Shown: positions 36,730-49,345 of the stretch, piece by piece
Numbering within the stretch: position 1 is the first letter of the stretch
How the letters are laid out: the number at the start of each line of letters is the position of its first letter
Assembly: GCA_900708905.1 (NCBI GenBank)
Contig: CAADRB010000101.1
Span: forward strand, 121,388-185,387
Reading direction: 5' to 3'
Length of the DNA stretch: 64,000 nt
From: Hymenolepis diminuta
Taxonomy: Eukaryota > Platyhelminthes > Cestoda > Cyclophyllidea > Hymenolepididae
Notes under the pieces: generated by a model
Seen by the model: only the letters and a program-made list of their open reading frames with translations
The model's database searches: none
Told to the model about the DNA's origin: nothing
Program-made: the position numbers and the translations under genes

Positions 36730-37248
36730 NNNNNNNNNNNNNNNNNNNNNNNNNNNNNNNNNNNNNNNNNNNNNNNNNNNNNNNNNNNNNNNNNNNNNNN
36801 NNNNNNNNNNNNNNNNNNNNNNNNNNNNNNNNNNNNNNNNNNNNNNNNNNNNNNNNNNNNNNNNNNNNNNNNNNNNNNNNNNNNNNNNNNNNNNNNNNNN
36901 NNNNNNNNNNNNNNNNNNNNNNNNNNNNNNNNNNNNNNNNNNNNNNNNNNNNNNNNNNNNNNNNNNNNNNNNNNNNNNNNNNNNNNNNNNNNNNNNNNNN
37001 NNNNNNNNNNNNNNNNNNNNNNNNNNNNNNNNNNNNNNNNNNNNNNNNNNNNNNNNNNNNNNNNNNNNNNNNNNNNNNNNNNNNNNNNNNNNNNNNNNNN
37101 NNNNNNNNNNNNNNNNNNNNNNNNNNNNNNNNNNNNNNNNNNNNNNNNNNNNNNNNNNNNNNNNNNNNNNNNNNNNNNNNNNNNNNNNNNNNNNNNNNNN
37201 NNNNNNNNNNNNNNNNNNNNNNNNNNNNNNNNNNNNNNNNNNNNNNNN
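36730..37248. other. Assembly gap (519 N)
   Basis: A run of undetermined bases. Open frames reported across it are artefacts of translating N. The sequence just right of the gap looks like a retroelement fragment, so the gap probably covers a repeat. Confidence 0.99.
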
Positions 37249-37249
37249 G

Positions 37250-37323
37250 TGAAGATCCGGAGGAACTCCCTTCGATGACACAAACTGAGGTCGAGCAGGC
37301 ACTGACCAAAGGTTTTCTATGAC
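37250..37323 (+). pseudogene. Possible LINE reverse-transcriptase fragment at gap edge
   Basis: From the first known base after the gap, one frame reads EDPEELPSMTQTEVEQALTK and stops a few codons later. The pattern ...PSMTxxEVxxALxK... resembles the segment that precedes LKxGKAPGxDxI in LINE reverse transcriptases. It breaks off where the LKxGKAPG motif should follow. It could equally be the end of an unknown gene hidden by the gap. Confidence 0.3.
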
Positions 37324-40300
37324 CTACGAGTCAGGGGGCATGGATACTACAATGTGATCTCCTGGACCACTATTTGTAGTTGTGAATTCGCTTTTGCTGT
37401 GGCAGTCAGTTTCACCTACTCTTCTCTCTTATGAAAATAAATATGCAGCTGTTAGTATAAGAGACAGAAACAATTCACAAATTATTCTTCTTGACAATAC
37501 TTTAATAGATTATCAGTAAGAAGAAAGAAAACAAATAAATTGATTCGTTCCTTAATTATTTTGCTAAAGATTACTTGCATACTGTATAAAAAATGTCGAA
37601 AAATTAAAAAAGGAACTTGAATTTATGACTCTTTGTAAAAGAACGCTAGAAATTAAGGCCTTACACATTTTTCACTTAACAAAAGTGAAAATTCAGGACA
37701 AATTTGTCGATTTTAACAAATGAGATAATGGATTACTATATTCTCTTTTTAACACATTAGATCGCATTGGAATTCGGTACCCACTTTAAAATATTTTAGT
37801 AACAGACTATCTAGATTAGAAAAATGATGGTCAAATTCGAACGAATAACCGAAATGCGTTCATCAGTTTACCCATGGAAATCGGATTGGAATAACCATTT
37901 AACAAAGGAAAAATTTCGATTAAAACAAAAGTGTATAGGCGTTTATTTATTTAAAATTTGTAACCAATTAATTATATGAACTTTATGTGAGCGGATAGCA
38001 CAATAAGTAAGACGTCAGAAGACACGTGTTCAACGGTTTACAACAAAGTATGTAGATGGCCAGCCGTACAGGTTAATTCTGTTAGCAAGAGGAATGGTTG
38101 AATAAAAGTCATCAGATATTCGCCATGATACCTTCTCTTCACCCAGTTCAAGGGTTTTAACACGTCTCTCAATATACATGGAAAGCTTTTTAAGACAATT
38201 CACGCTATTTCCCATGACTTCCCTCCTGCCTAATGATATCAAATACTCTACACTAGCATTTAAGTTTATTTTGAGTCTAAAAAATTGAAGGTAGCATTTT
38301 GAAAGTGTTATTTAATAATTCCTTACGTATTATTCATTTCGCATTCTTTAAGCTATTGAATGAATGGAATTTAACGTCAGGCGCGTGATCCATCTTGATA
38401 ATAAAGGTAAACAAGTTTAATTCCTGTGTTGCTTCCTCTGTGTCCGTCTTTAGTTAAAAGTACAAAAACACTTTTCTAATGTTTTATGCTTTAAGCTAAT
38501 ATTACGTCTTCCAATATAACGAGGCGAAATTGTCATTTTTACCGAGCACCGCTTCGGCCAAGTGGAAATGTGGCACCTCAAAACCACTTTTTAACACATC
38601 TCGTGTAATTTACTTTTTCTGCCGCAAAATGAGCAAATATTTATTTGGTCTAGCCCGTGATATTTAATACGAAACAAAAAGAACTAATGGAAAAAATTAT
38701 TTTAAAATTTGATCTGCTCGTGAAACAATCCTTTACGAATCTAGCATTTACCTGAAATTCGTTTTATGGGTTTTCAAATTCCCTTCAGCTATTATTTGAA
38801 TCGTTTAATGACTTCTAAACGATCCATTCAGATGGAGTGGAATAATAAAATCATCCCTCAAATTTTGTTAAAATCCACAAAATTCAACTCAAGCTTATGG
38901 AGGTTGAATTTTAAGACGTGTATTTGATCAATGAAGTTGGTTTATCCGTTGAAAAATCTTCGCTAGTCATATTTACTTGCTGTAAGAAGATAAAAATGAA
39001 TCGAGGTGGCATGACCAATCATGGAATTAAATCAACAGATCAACAAGCTTCGAATCTGGAAGCAATTCATTAAACTTGACGATAATGAAATGACGCAGTA
39101 GTTCAATGTTTTCACAAATAGGACTCATGACATTATCTACTTATTGACCCACTCTTTCATATCATTCTTTATTTAACCAACTTGATGTCTCCCTTATTCA
39201 GATGCTTTTCCCACAGTTAGGACTAGAAAAGGTCTTTGCATAGCCAAGTGCAATAATGAAAAACTACCATAATTCTCAAAAGCTGAAACATAAATATACT
39301 CTAGTCAGAAGACATAAATGTCTTGGTATCGTCATCAAGTTCCGTAAAAAGAGTTTGTGAACGTTGTGCGTGGAAAGAAACTGAATCGAATATTTTCTAT
39401 ACACCATATTTCACAGGCTTTGGATTATCGAATATAGGATATATGCGTTGTGCTTCAGGATGCAATCTCGCCACTGCTGCAACGATTTTCAGCAAATTAT
39501 TTTTTATTAATACAAGTCTTTATATAAGTAAATGTAATTTCCTGTTAAAGGGAAGTGTAACCGTGTGGGCTTTTTCCCTGACTCTTTCCGGGTCTGAGCA
39601 ACTATAATATGTACCCTGTGGGCACATAGCAATATTACATAGATTATAATAATGGAGTCCTAATTTTATAATAGAATATAAGCCACACTTTCCCTTATTC
39701 CTGTGACATTAACGTAAGCTGATTAAGTAAATGGCCGCTGCTACTGAAAAAATAGTAAAGGCTGAAATTCTTGAGACTTTATTCATGGGGTTCCGTTCAA
39801 ATTTTTGATATATTATTCATTTACAATAACTGATTATTGTTCATTTTTACTCTTCCAGGCAAAATTTTACGTTTATTTCTCATCACTATCTGTATGAAGA
39901 TTATCATTTTAAAAGTGGTTAAGAGTTGTCACATGTCTACATTCTACATGCATCCTTGTCACATATAGATCTGCTTCTATCTAAGCTGAATTTAATAAAA
40001 ATTTGTAAATAAAAGTGGATACTCAGAAGATCAAATTTTATTTGAATCAGCTGGCAGTTGCTGATGGTTCCATAAAAAGCCCATAAGCAATGGTATTTAT
40101 TGAAGGCAAAGCCAAATGCCCTTAGGATAATATAAATGTGCATTTTGAAATTTTATTTTGGAGATTTAACATTAAAGTGCTTTTTATAGATGTCCTTATT
40201 GATAGGGGCATTGTTTATAATTCAAATATTAAGCTACGTCGCCCCTAGTATGATGGTGAATAGTTGTGAATACGCACAAATGTATGCTAACGTTATTTAG

Positions 40301-41813
40301 CTCAAACTCAGAGGAAGAAAGGAGAAGACCTGAAGCTCAACGAAAGCTTCTCTTCGTCCCCGTTTTTAGAAAACAGTTGTATATATCCGGAATGGGAATA
40401 AGGATCAATTAACTGCCTGATTTTCAGTGAGAATACTTTAATCCCAAGTAAGAGCATGAAAGAGAAGTAATCAAAACATCTAATGACCGAGAAACAAATT
40501 CAGTTTGCAGATTTTATTTGAATCAAGTTCAGAAGCTTGAAAATATCCCTATTTCCTTTCCGTCAATTTGTGGAATTATGATGTACATTAATGCAGATCA
40601 CTATATTAAAGCATATTCCAAAGGCTGTCTTAATATTCATTTGGAGGCTTTGTTAAGAAAAACTGTTATTCATAATTTCCTATTTCATAAAAGAAAAACT
40701 TTTTCTCTTAAAAAGATGGATGCGAAGTGTCTAATACTCTAGAATGAAATTGTACATTACAAAAATTTTGTTTGAAAATCACAATAATTTGAATTTCTAA
40801 TTCGCATAAGAGGAGGCGCATCTGCATTAATACGTAAATAGTTTATAGAACCATATTTACATTTCCATTTTGTTTGTTTTTAATTAATTTTGAATAGACT
40901 TATTAAATTTTTATTTTACCAAAATGAAAACTGCCGAGAAAGAAACTGAGTGACAGACTACTTTCGCGACGTGGTTCGTTAAGTTGTGCCCTAATGTGAG
41001 GAGGCAAAATGTAGTGTTCTCGTTATCAGTTCATGAAGAACACAAACGTCCAATTAAAAAAAAAAATTTTTGATTACAGAAAGACGTAATTCATTTACAG
41101 AAATTGAAACTGATCTCTCCATCTCCCAGAAACCTTAAAATGGGCAAAGAGAACATTAACTTACATTATGTTGAAAGTTCTATCGCTTTTAGTGGTTGCG
41201 ATGACCCAGACCTAAAAACTTGCCTGATTTCAGATTTTATATACTCATATGGGGATAGGAACTACAACTCTAGTCTCTTATCTATTTTTCGCTGTTAAAC
41301 CAAAATAAATGAGGGAAAAATGCAGCAATTTAATAATTTGGACAATCACAAGTACATGGGCTTATAGTAGTATAAAAAGGATATATCCGGATGTAGGCAT
41401 CTAGAAAATGACTCTTTGAAAAGTAAAAATGTTTGTCATCAAAGTATTTTTTTGTTCATGGCAATTTTCGTTTGTAGACCCCTCGAATTCTGAATATCTT
41501 GGGGATTCTTTGGCTTCGGTATAAATCTTATGGATTTTCCTGGACACCATTCAATTTTTTGCAGCTAACAGATATTCTTGGCATCACTTCTACTCGAACT
41601 TTTAAATGCTTATGACTGAGAATAAACAGCTTTAGCATAAGCCAAAATAAACGTACTAAGAACACTTCAAGCTGTAGTGAAGAATTACATCGGTCTACTT
41701 AATTCAAGTGACTAGGCCGCTCAAGATGATTAAGATAAAAACCCATTTTACGATTTCCAAATTGAGACATAGGTAAGAACAGCGGAGAGTTTGACAAACG
41801 ATCACACAAAAAA
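37324..41813. other. Unassigned AT-rich stretch
   Basis: No recognised gene. About 37985-38160 shares ...CATGATACCTTCTC... and tRNA-like spacing with the SINE copy at 53.56 kb and may be a diverged copy. Open frames at 39323-39607 and 41104-41298 have no family match. Confidence 0.35.
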
Positions 41814-41819
41814 TTTATT
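41814..41819 (-). terminator. Polyadenylation signal of LDH
   Basis: TTTATT on the plus strand is AATAAA on the gene strand, about 82 bases after the LDH stop codon. Confidence 0.65.
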
Positions 41820-41900
41820 TAAATGGCTAAATGTTTCTACTTATCACACAATTGTTAGGTGTGAGAGTAAGTAGAAGCGAGGGTTATTGGTACCTTTTCT

Positions 41901-43330
41901 TTACCATTTAATGCCCTTAATAATGCTATCAAGAGTTTCAACACTCTTCATAAGACGGCTCTTCTCTTCTTCATTAAGATCGAGTTTAATTACGGAGCCA
42001 ATACCGTGGCAATTGATAACGCATGGGACGCTTGTAAAGACATCACCGGTGATACCGAATTGACCCTAGAAACAAAGAGTCATGTTAGTAAATTAACTCA
42101 TTCAGATTATTCAGGATGTTAGGGGCTGAACACACTTTGATGCAGGTGGTGACCGGAATCACTTCGCCCTTGTTTTTGAGGATCGAGCTGCAGAGAGCGG
42201 AACAGCAGAGACCAATAGCCCAGGCTGTGTTGCCCTTCAACCTGATGATCTCGTAGGCACTGAAAAACAGCAAGTTGATTCATTTAAAAAAGAATATACG
42301 TGCATCACTGAGAAATGAGCTACATTGGTACCAACCTTTGCACAACCTCATGATGAACAGCGGCAAAATTATCGGGATCATTAGGTTTACCACATTGGGG
42401 GTAAATATCAGTAAGACGGGCACATCCCACTGTCACAGAGCTCCAAACAGGTACGCTGGAGTCACCGTGTTCACCAATGACAAAGCCGTGGACAGCGTTG
42501 GGACTCATGTGGAGTTTTTTACCTAATATGTGCTTGAATCTGGCGGAGTCAAGCATAGTGCCGGAACCCATAACACGATTCTTAGGGAATCCACTGAATT
42601 TCCAGGTGACATAGGTCATGATGTCAACTAAAAAATAGAAAAAGTATCAGACCAGATAAGAAGTAAAAAATCAAAATATTTTCATAAGTAAAAACGTACC
42701 GGGATTGGCAACGACGACGAAGAATGCTTTGGGGCTCTCTTTAGCAAGCTGAGGAATAAGCTCTGTAAGCAAAAAAAAGTAAGTACATAACCTTCACTCC
42801 ACGTATTTTCAGAGAAATAATAAGCATATTACTCTTGAAAATATCGACGTTTCTTTGAACGAGATTAAGTCTAGATTCACCAACTTCCTGACGAGCACCA
42901 GCAGTGATTACAACAATGTCGGAATCCTTAGTCGTAGTGATATCTGTCATAGATAATAAAATGTATTAATCAGGATAAAGAATAAATTTATATTTGTCCT
43001 AAATATAAGTTGAGGACTACCTGCACCACCGATAACTTTGCAGGAGTCAATGAATTGACATCCTTGTTCCATATCCATAACTTCACCCTCGCATCTGTCC
43101 TTGGCAATATCATAAATGACGACTGTATTTGCAACACCCTTAGTAACAAGAGCGAATGCCACAGCTGAGCCGACGGAACCACAACCAACCACGGTTACCT
43201 TGGTATCATGGAGGCACGTAGAATCCCCCTCCTGAGGGAATGTAAGACGACCGTCAGACATGATCTCCTTTGGAGGACGGTATCCTTGATAGTTTATATA
43301 GGAGTTACCGATATCAAGGGCGTATTCCAT
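41901..43330 (-). CDS. LDH: L-lactate dehydrogenase, 6 exons
   Basis: Exons on the minus strand: 43330-43021, 42943-42833, 42762-42700, 42627-42336, 42259-42136 and 42065-41901. All are GT-AG and in phase (1065 nt, 354 residues). The enzyme interconverts pyruvate and lactate with NAD(H) in the cytosol. Visible signatures are the Rossmann GCGSVG (49-54) with NAD-binding Asp74; Gln122 in [13 protein letters not shown], the residue that selects pyruvate over oxaloacetate (malate dehydrogenase has Arg); Arg128; Asp188 and Arg191 in LDSAR; and catalytic His215 in [12 protein letters not shown]. The C-terminal helix ends SIIKGIKW. The first ATG gives about 22 more residues than usual. A second in-frame ATG (43261-43259, Met24) gives 331, the normal length, so either start is possible. 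All five introns are 70-77 nt. IST1 lies far away, so it stands alone. All catalytic residues are present, so it should be active. Confidence 0.95.
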
Positions 43331-43333
43331 TGA

Positions 43334-43345
43334 CTTAAAGTAGGT
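43334..43345 (-). promoter_or_regulatory. Possible leader acceptor at the LDH 5' end
   Basis: On the minus strand CCTACTTTAAG ends at 43334, three bases before the first ATG. If a leader ending in AUG were spliced here, it would also be in frame (AUG-UCA-AUG). This is weak evidence for trans-splicing. Confidence 0.25.
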
Positions 43346-44309
43346 TAAACGAAGAAATGTATAAACAAAAAAATCAACATTTTCAACAACTAAAATACAA
43401 AATACGACTTTATTAAAAAATTGGCTTCAAATTTTTATAATGATTTTTATATTCTTGAACAACAATTTTATTATATATATAGAGCAATAAAACTCCTTAA
43501 CCTTTATTTAAATAACAAATCTTTGAAAAATTTTAATACAACACATTTCATATGTTAACTATGGCTTATATTTCCAGTTTTGTTTTATATCGTCTAATAA
43601 GATTATATTTAATAGACACAAAATCCCCTCTCATAACACTCCCAATAACGTAAAAGAGGAAAAAAGGACTATTGTATACAAATCAAGCTTTCTAGTCATT
43701 TAAAGATTAAGAATAGGCAGGTCTAGAACTCTTTAAGCCTGAAAAATAGAATTATATTACAAGAACTTCCTAATCAATCAATGATTACTGAGCTCAGTGC
43801 AAATTCAAAGTGACTTGTTATAGAATTCTAAATTCTATGACCATTGAATACACATAATGTTCACTGCATATTAGAATAACAGAAAACAAAATTGCAAAGT
43901 TTTGTAGCACGTTAGATATGCATACATGAGAGGGAGAGTTAAGAAATACGATCAGGTAATTAGGAATTACACTTAGTGTTTAGACATAAAAGATTTCTGA
44001 GCATTACACGCAGATTGTAGTTACAATGAGAGTGGCCGTGGGAGAAAAATTAAAACCTGGTAATAAAGGTTGCGAAACGCGCACTCAAGAGAAATAATAC
44101 AACGAAAGTGTAGCGCAGTATGTTTTGATGTCAGTTGCTACTGGTTATTCTAGCAGATTTATGGTGATATTGCTGTAATACGTTGTTGTTCTTTTAAAAT
44201 CTTTTAACAACGACTATATTCAATGAAAGAATTAACAAAGAGTGGCGTGTACAATGCAATTTAAAATTGCTATAGTCAGCAGATGTCCATCATCACCTAG
44301 CGATTAGAA
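43346..44309. other. LDH upstream flank
   Basis: AT-rich sequence upstream of LDH; it presumably holds the promoter. No specific element can be supported. Confidence 0.3.
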
Positions 44310-44590
44310 GTGATTGATTGGCGATAAGATCTCCGCTTCAGTGTCCACAAGTGGTCCCGGTGTGTGGTTGTGTGTTTGTACATGGATACTTAAACAGATG
44401 TCGATCGTCATGCCGAGACATTGACAACGAGAGATGACTGACGTCTAACGAAGAAATGTTTTGTATATAAACATAATTTTCTTATTAATAAATTGGGGTG
44501 GCTTGCCTGCCGCCTCCGAACTGATCTAACAACATGAGTGACTTGACTTATTCCATCTATTCGATGGATGGGGTCCGATAGATCCCCAAC
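44310..44590 (+). repeat. Dispersed repeat family B, copy 3
   Basis: Shares GAGATGACTGACGTCTAACG, AAGAAATGTTTTGTATATAA, CTTATTAATAAATTGGGGTG and AACATGAGTGACTTGACTTA with the copies at 13.75 and 25.97 kb. TATATAA followed some 20 bases later by AATAAA is reminiscent of an LTR U3/R boundary. This is the best-preserved of the three in the promoter-like block. Confidence 0.55.
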
Positions 44591-45849
44591 GTTATTACAA
44601 AAATATTATTGATAAAAGTTTTAAACAAGAATCATGCGAAATAATCGCTTGCTTATTCCACTTAATCCATGCTAATATTCTTATGACACATTTTGTTAAA
44701 ACTTCCAAAATTATTGCACATTACTATGAAATATTAAAATATTAGGAATGTAGAATTTTATAATTGGCATATCTTTTAACAAATTTATTCCTCTAGGATG
44801 AATTTTCGGATGTAATTTGAGAATTTAGTTTTAAAATATGTTTTTAAATTGTTCTTCAATCCACAGAAATTTCATAATTGAATTTTCATTCGATTTTACT
44901 AATTATTTGATTTGCATATTGAATTGTATTATTTCCCAGTTACCAATTATGCCTCTTTTTTTCTTCCTGTGGTGACTCGATCTCTACTTTCTTGATCTTT
45001 ACCCTAACTTTAACAATATTTTAAATTACCTGTTTTTAACTGCCATGGCTGTTCTTACCAATTTAATACCCCGACTTACGTTTCAGGTTTTAATCCATTA
45101 TCTGATCGGATGTAATTAAATTTGGAATGTATATTATGAAATTTGGGCTGATTAAGTCCAAATGTGTCGGTTAATTCACTACCACTCTAAGCAATTGCCT
45201 GGCCTCATGCTCAGATCTATTCCTTTTTGAAATAGTGAACTTATTACATGTCTATGATTCATTTTCCTCTATGAAATTGCTGCTCATTGATTTATTCTAA
45301 TTTTGTTTCTCAGGCATACTAAATTATATTATACCTCCACTTTTTAATTCACTATTTTTGAAAATCTGTTCCTTCTAGAATAAGTATTCCGTCAGCCATC
45401 GACTTCTGCTAGTGAATTTCTCATAGACTTAATAGAGGAATAGTACAGTTAATATATGTTTATTTACTATTATAATTTCAGAGATGTCTCTTCTCCCAAC
45501 ACTTACTCTAATAATAGTAGTATTGATGAGAACGTTTAATGATAAGGGAAAAGCCAGCTATTTAGTATCACTATGCATAAAAAGAAATTCTATCGGTGGT
45601 TAATTCACCATACCATTATTTGCAAACGCTAAGTGTATTTTGTTAGAATATAAAACTGTCGTGCCAGTCTCCATTAATTTAGCATTTTAATAATTAAATA
45701 CCTTGAATTATTTACATAAATTATTTTAAGTAATTTGTTATACCCAACTAAAAGAGTGAAATAAAACGGAAATTTTGGTGCTCAATTTAACTTCTGACAG
45801 AGTTAAGGTCTAAGCTCTGTAATATCGCCCATGTTTTTCGCCTGGAGTA
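44591..45849. other. Macoilin upstream flank
   Basis: AT-rich, with no coding signal; it presumably contains the macoilin promoter and 5' UTR. The coding frame is closed by TAA at 45820-45822, so 45850 is the only in-frame ATG. Confidence 0.35.
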
Positions 45850-48800
45850 ATGTATGTGCGACGAAAAAATTGTGAATACAGTCGAATCAAACGGTCAAGC
45901 CGTAAGCCAAAGCCTTCTGACACATTTTCTAACACGTAGGTCATCTTTTTACCTCATACTCCAAATTACGTGTTAATTTTGTTGTGACGTTATTTTACAT
46001 ATGTTCGTATATTTTGCTCCTCTTTTAATATTTTATGGAACATATTACTGATTACATTAACATTTGTGTACTCGGGTGTGTTATTATTCACCAGGCAAAA
46101 TTATAGAATGTTGTCTACTTTTATTACTCTGTGTTTGTTAATTGGATGGTCAAATTGTAGCTATTTTAATTTTCTCTTCTGTTCTATGCGTCTTCTTTCA
46201 GTTTTTTGTCAAATTTACCTTTTCTCGGTTGCGAATACTCATTTTTGTTCTAAGAATTTTCATTTAATCTTATTACTAGTGTATATTATGCGTCTTTTTC
46301 TTTAATAATTCAATTTGGCAATTTGTACTTCACCGTTTCACTGTATAACAGTAAATTATTTTTTTAATTTTCAATCTAGTTGTGGATCTTATGCCAAATT
46401 GTTTCTTTTCTGGGGAACGATCGTTGTTTTGGATTTCTTAATGGAATTTCGTTTCGAATACGTGTGGCCCTGTTGGCTTCTTATTCGTACAATAAACGAC
46501 TCTTTTAAATATCAAGGAATCGTGAGTCCCTCTTGTTTTTATGCCTACTTCATATTCACTTATCTTGCTTAGTCATATGTTAATTGATGCCTCTTTTTGA
46601 TAAAATTTGATGTTGACTCGTTTTGTAAGTCATGATTTGCTTAAAGTGAAGGATTATGCATCATAGATCAGGTTTTTCCTATTTCTCCCTTCATAAACTA
46701 GCCAGCATTTACCCGCGTTTTGTCTCTCGTCCAACTATTTATGCGTAAATACGTTTCAAACTTGCGCTATGTTGCTTTCATACAAAACTCGCAGTATATC
46801 TATATAATTTAAGACAGAATAAGTATCAAATCCGTTAGGGAAAAGGAATTTTCAACACATTCTTGACAGAAGAGCAACCCACTTTAATCTATGGTAAGAA
46901 TCGGAGACCATATTACCCATTTCTTATTATTTTGTTCAGTTGTTCTTCTCCATTATTGGGCATCGGTTAGTGAAAAACTCGTCTTGTTAAAGATGTACAT
47001 CGACCGGTACACTACCTGACACATGACCCATTTAACTTTAGTTGAATTATCGCCCTAAGGTTCTCGACAATTTGACAGTATGTGCGTATTCAATCCCAAA
47101 ACCTTTCTGGATCTTTATGTTTAATTCTTTCAATAAATTACTGCTATTGTAACTGTTCTCTAGATCTGCTGATCGTTTCGACATATTAATCCCCATTCAA
47201 TTTAATTTGATTTGTTAAGATCCTTACGGTGAACTTAATTTCCCCGTAAGCGTTGCTCGATTTCGGTTTAAAGTGGATAATTTTGAAGCTACTTTAGCTT
47301 AACTTTAGGGCCCAGTTTGCACGTGTTATTCAATGTTTTTGCTGTTTACAAATCCCGTGCATAGAGATCCACACCCTAATGTTGGACGTTAAATGATTAA
47401 TCAATTAAAAGGGTATCTAAACATGAGTAAACCATACAGTTTATCAACTGATAAATTCTGATTGCACCTGCTTTGATCTTAAAAACGGTTTTGGACTGAC
47501 CTATCTTTATGATACTCTTAAGCTACTTACTGTTTTACGGAAAAGTTCTATACTTGGATATTTTTAACTACAAAACTCAAACTATGGTAAGAGATCGAGT
47601 TAATTTGTAGTATATTGCTTGCAACATCTTATCTAACCTCTCTTTGATAAAATCTTCATTCACATAATCAGCTTTATCCAACGTTAGTCCATGCATTTTA
47701 AAACGAGATATATTTATAGCCTTTGAGTAAGGAAGAGCGCGTCCGGTTAATCAGCGTCTCGGTGGTGCAGTGGTCAACATACACGTCTGCCAAGTCAGGC
47801 AACAGGATCAGTGCATATCCAACCACCACCCCGATTAATTCGGTCAACTGGAGAGGTAGTTGAATGTGAGCAACTCCAGCATAGCTTCTCCCTATGCAGG
47901 TCAAGTGCTGTGAACATTTGCATTAGGTTTAGAAAGTATAATTAAGGTGGTATGTAGATAAGAATTTTCCCTTAATTTTTCACTTTTATAACTTTTGATC
48001 TGATTTTATATAAGAATAGGCTTTTTGGACCTTTACAAATTCCTCACGAAATCACAATCGAATGTTGGCTAATTCAATTTAGAATTGCAATATAGTGCTG
48101 AAATTTGAACTGCTTTAAGTTCAATCTCATTTGTTATTCACAATCTATGTGCATATACGCAGCACCTTCTATTCTAATGAAAAAGAGCAAAATAAATTAC
48201 AAAATTGATGCATACTAACGCTAATCCTATTGTCTGTGCCATGCATACAATGGGCATGTAATTAGTGAAAATTTTCTGGAGATAACCAGTTATTGGAAAG
48301 ACCACTTGTGCTAGATAATGTTGGTAATTCGATGCACTTCTTAATGAGAGCCTATTTAAAATAGGGATTTTAAGGGACTCCCCTCTAAGGCTCTAAATAG
48401 TATCAGAATTTTGGTCAAAATGCTTCTAATCTAGTTGAAAGGGTATCTGAAGATTGGACAACTATATGAAGTACAGTTTTTCTTCATTTCAGCTCCTAAG
48501 TTTTGAATGGTAAGTTTAGTGATATGTGGTGGACATTGTTATTTCCTGAGTTTTTGGTTTATGGGCTTTCTTATATGAACTAAATTAGTGGGACGGAAAT
48601 TTTAAAGGGCTGCTTTTCTTCAATATGTGCTCGTGAGACTACTATTACTTTTTGAATAGTCGCTTGTTGGGGTTTCTCAGATTACTCTACTTTCCTACCT
48701 AAATAATCATTTCTATTGCATGAATTTTGCACAATTAAGAGCGGGAGAAAGAGTGCGAGGACATGAAATGCAAACCCGTGTCTGTTTTGAACAAGCTATT

Positions 48801-49310
48801 GCATGTTAAGTACAGCTTGCTTAAGGCACTTCATAGGTGTTACCAGGCAGCTATAGAAATACTGCAAGTACTGTATATGAAATTCCCTCTCCTAGTTCAC
48901 TTATTGCATTAAAATATAATGCAAATGTCAGCTGTATTAGAAGCTAGTAGTTTAAAACACCGATATATGCCCCAAGTTTGGAATGACCGGCTACTCTGAC
49001 CAATACAATTTAGGACGTTTTTCATCTGATCAAGGTAGATTTTGAAAATTCTCGCGTTCAATTTATTTTCATAGTTATCACATCTATTTATGTGGAGGCA
49101 CATGGTCTCCTTGTTTCTTAATGTTTCCAAAATCCTTCGCATTCATTAAATAAATATGCTGGTCACTTCGCCATTTGCTCTAAAATACATTGCTTGATTT
49201 GGAATTTGTAATTTGAAGCAACTTTATTGATTAAGCTTGTGTTAGGTTGTGATTTTCCCTATCGGGAAGGCTTTATCTACCCCGTCCCTTCAATGGCCTT
49301 GATAGCTTCA

Positions 49311-49345
<35 letters not shown>

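Noticed and set aside
36645..37309. Four long open frames across the N run
   Set aside because: They consist almost entirely of undetermined bases; only a few real codons lie at the ends.
47698..47904. Minus-strand 68-codon open frame as a gene
   Set aside because: It coincides with the SINE copy read backwards and has no similarity to a protein family.
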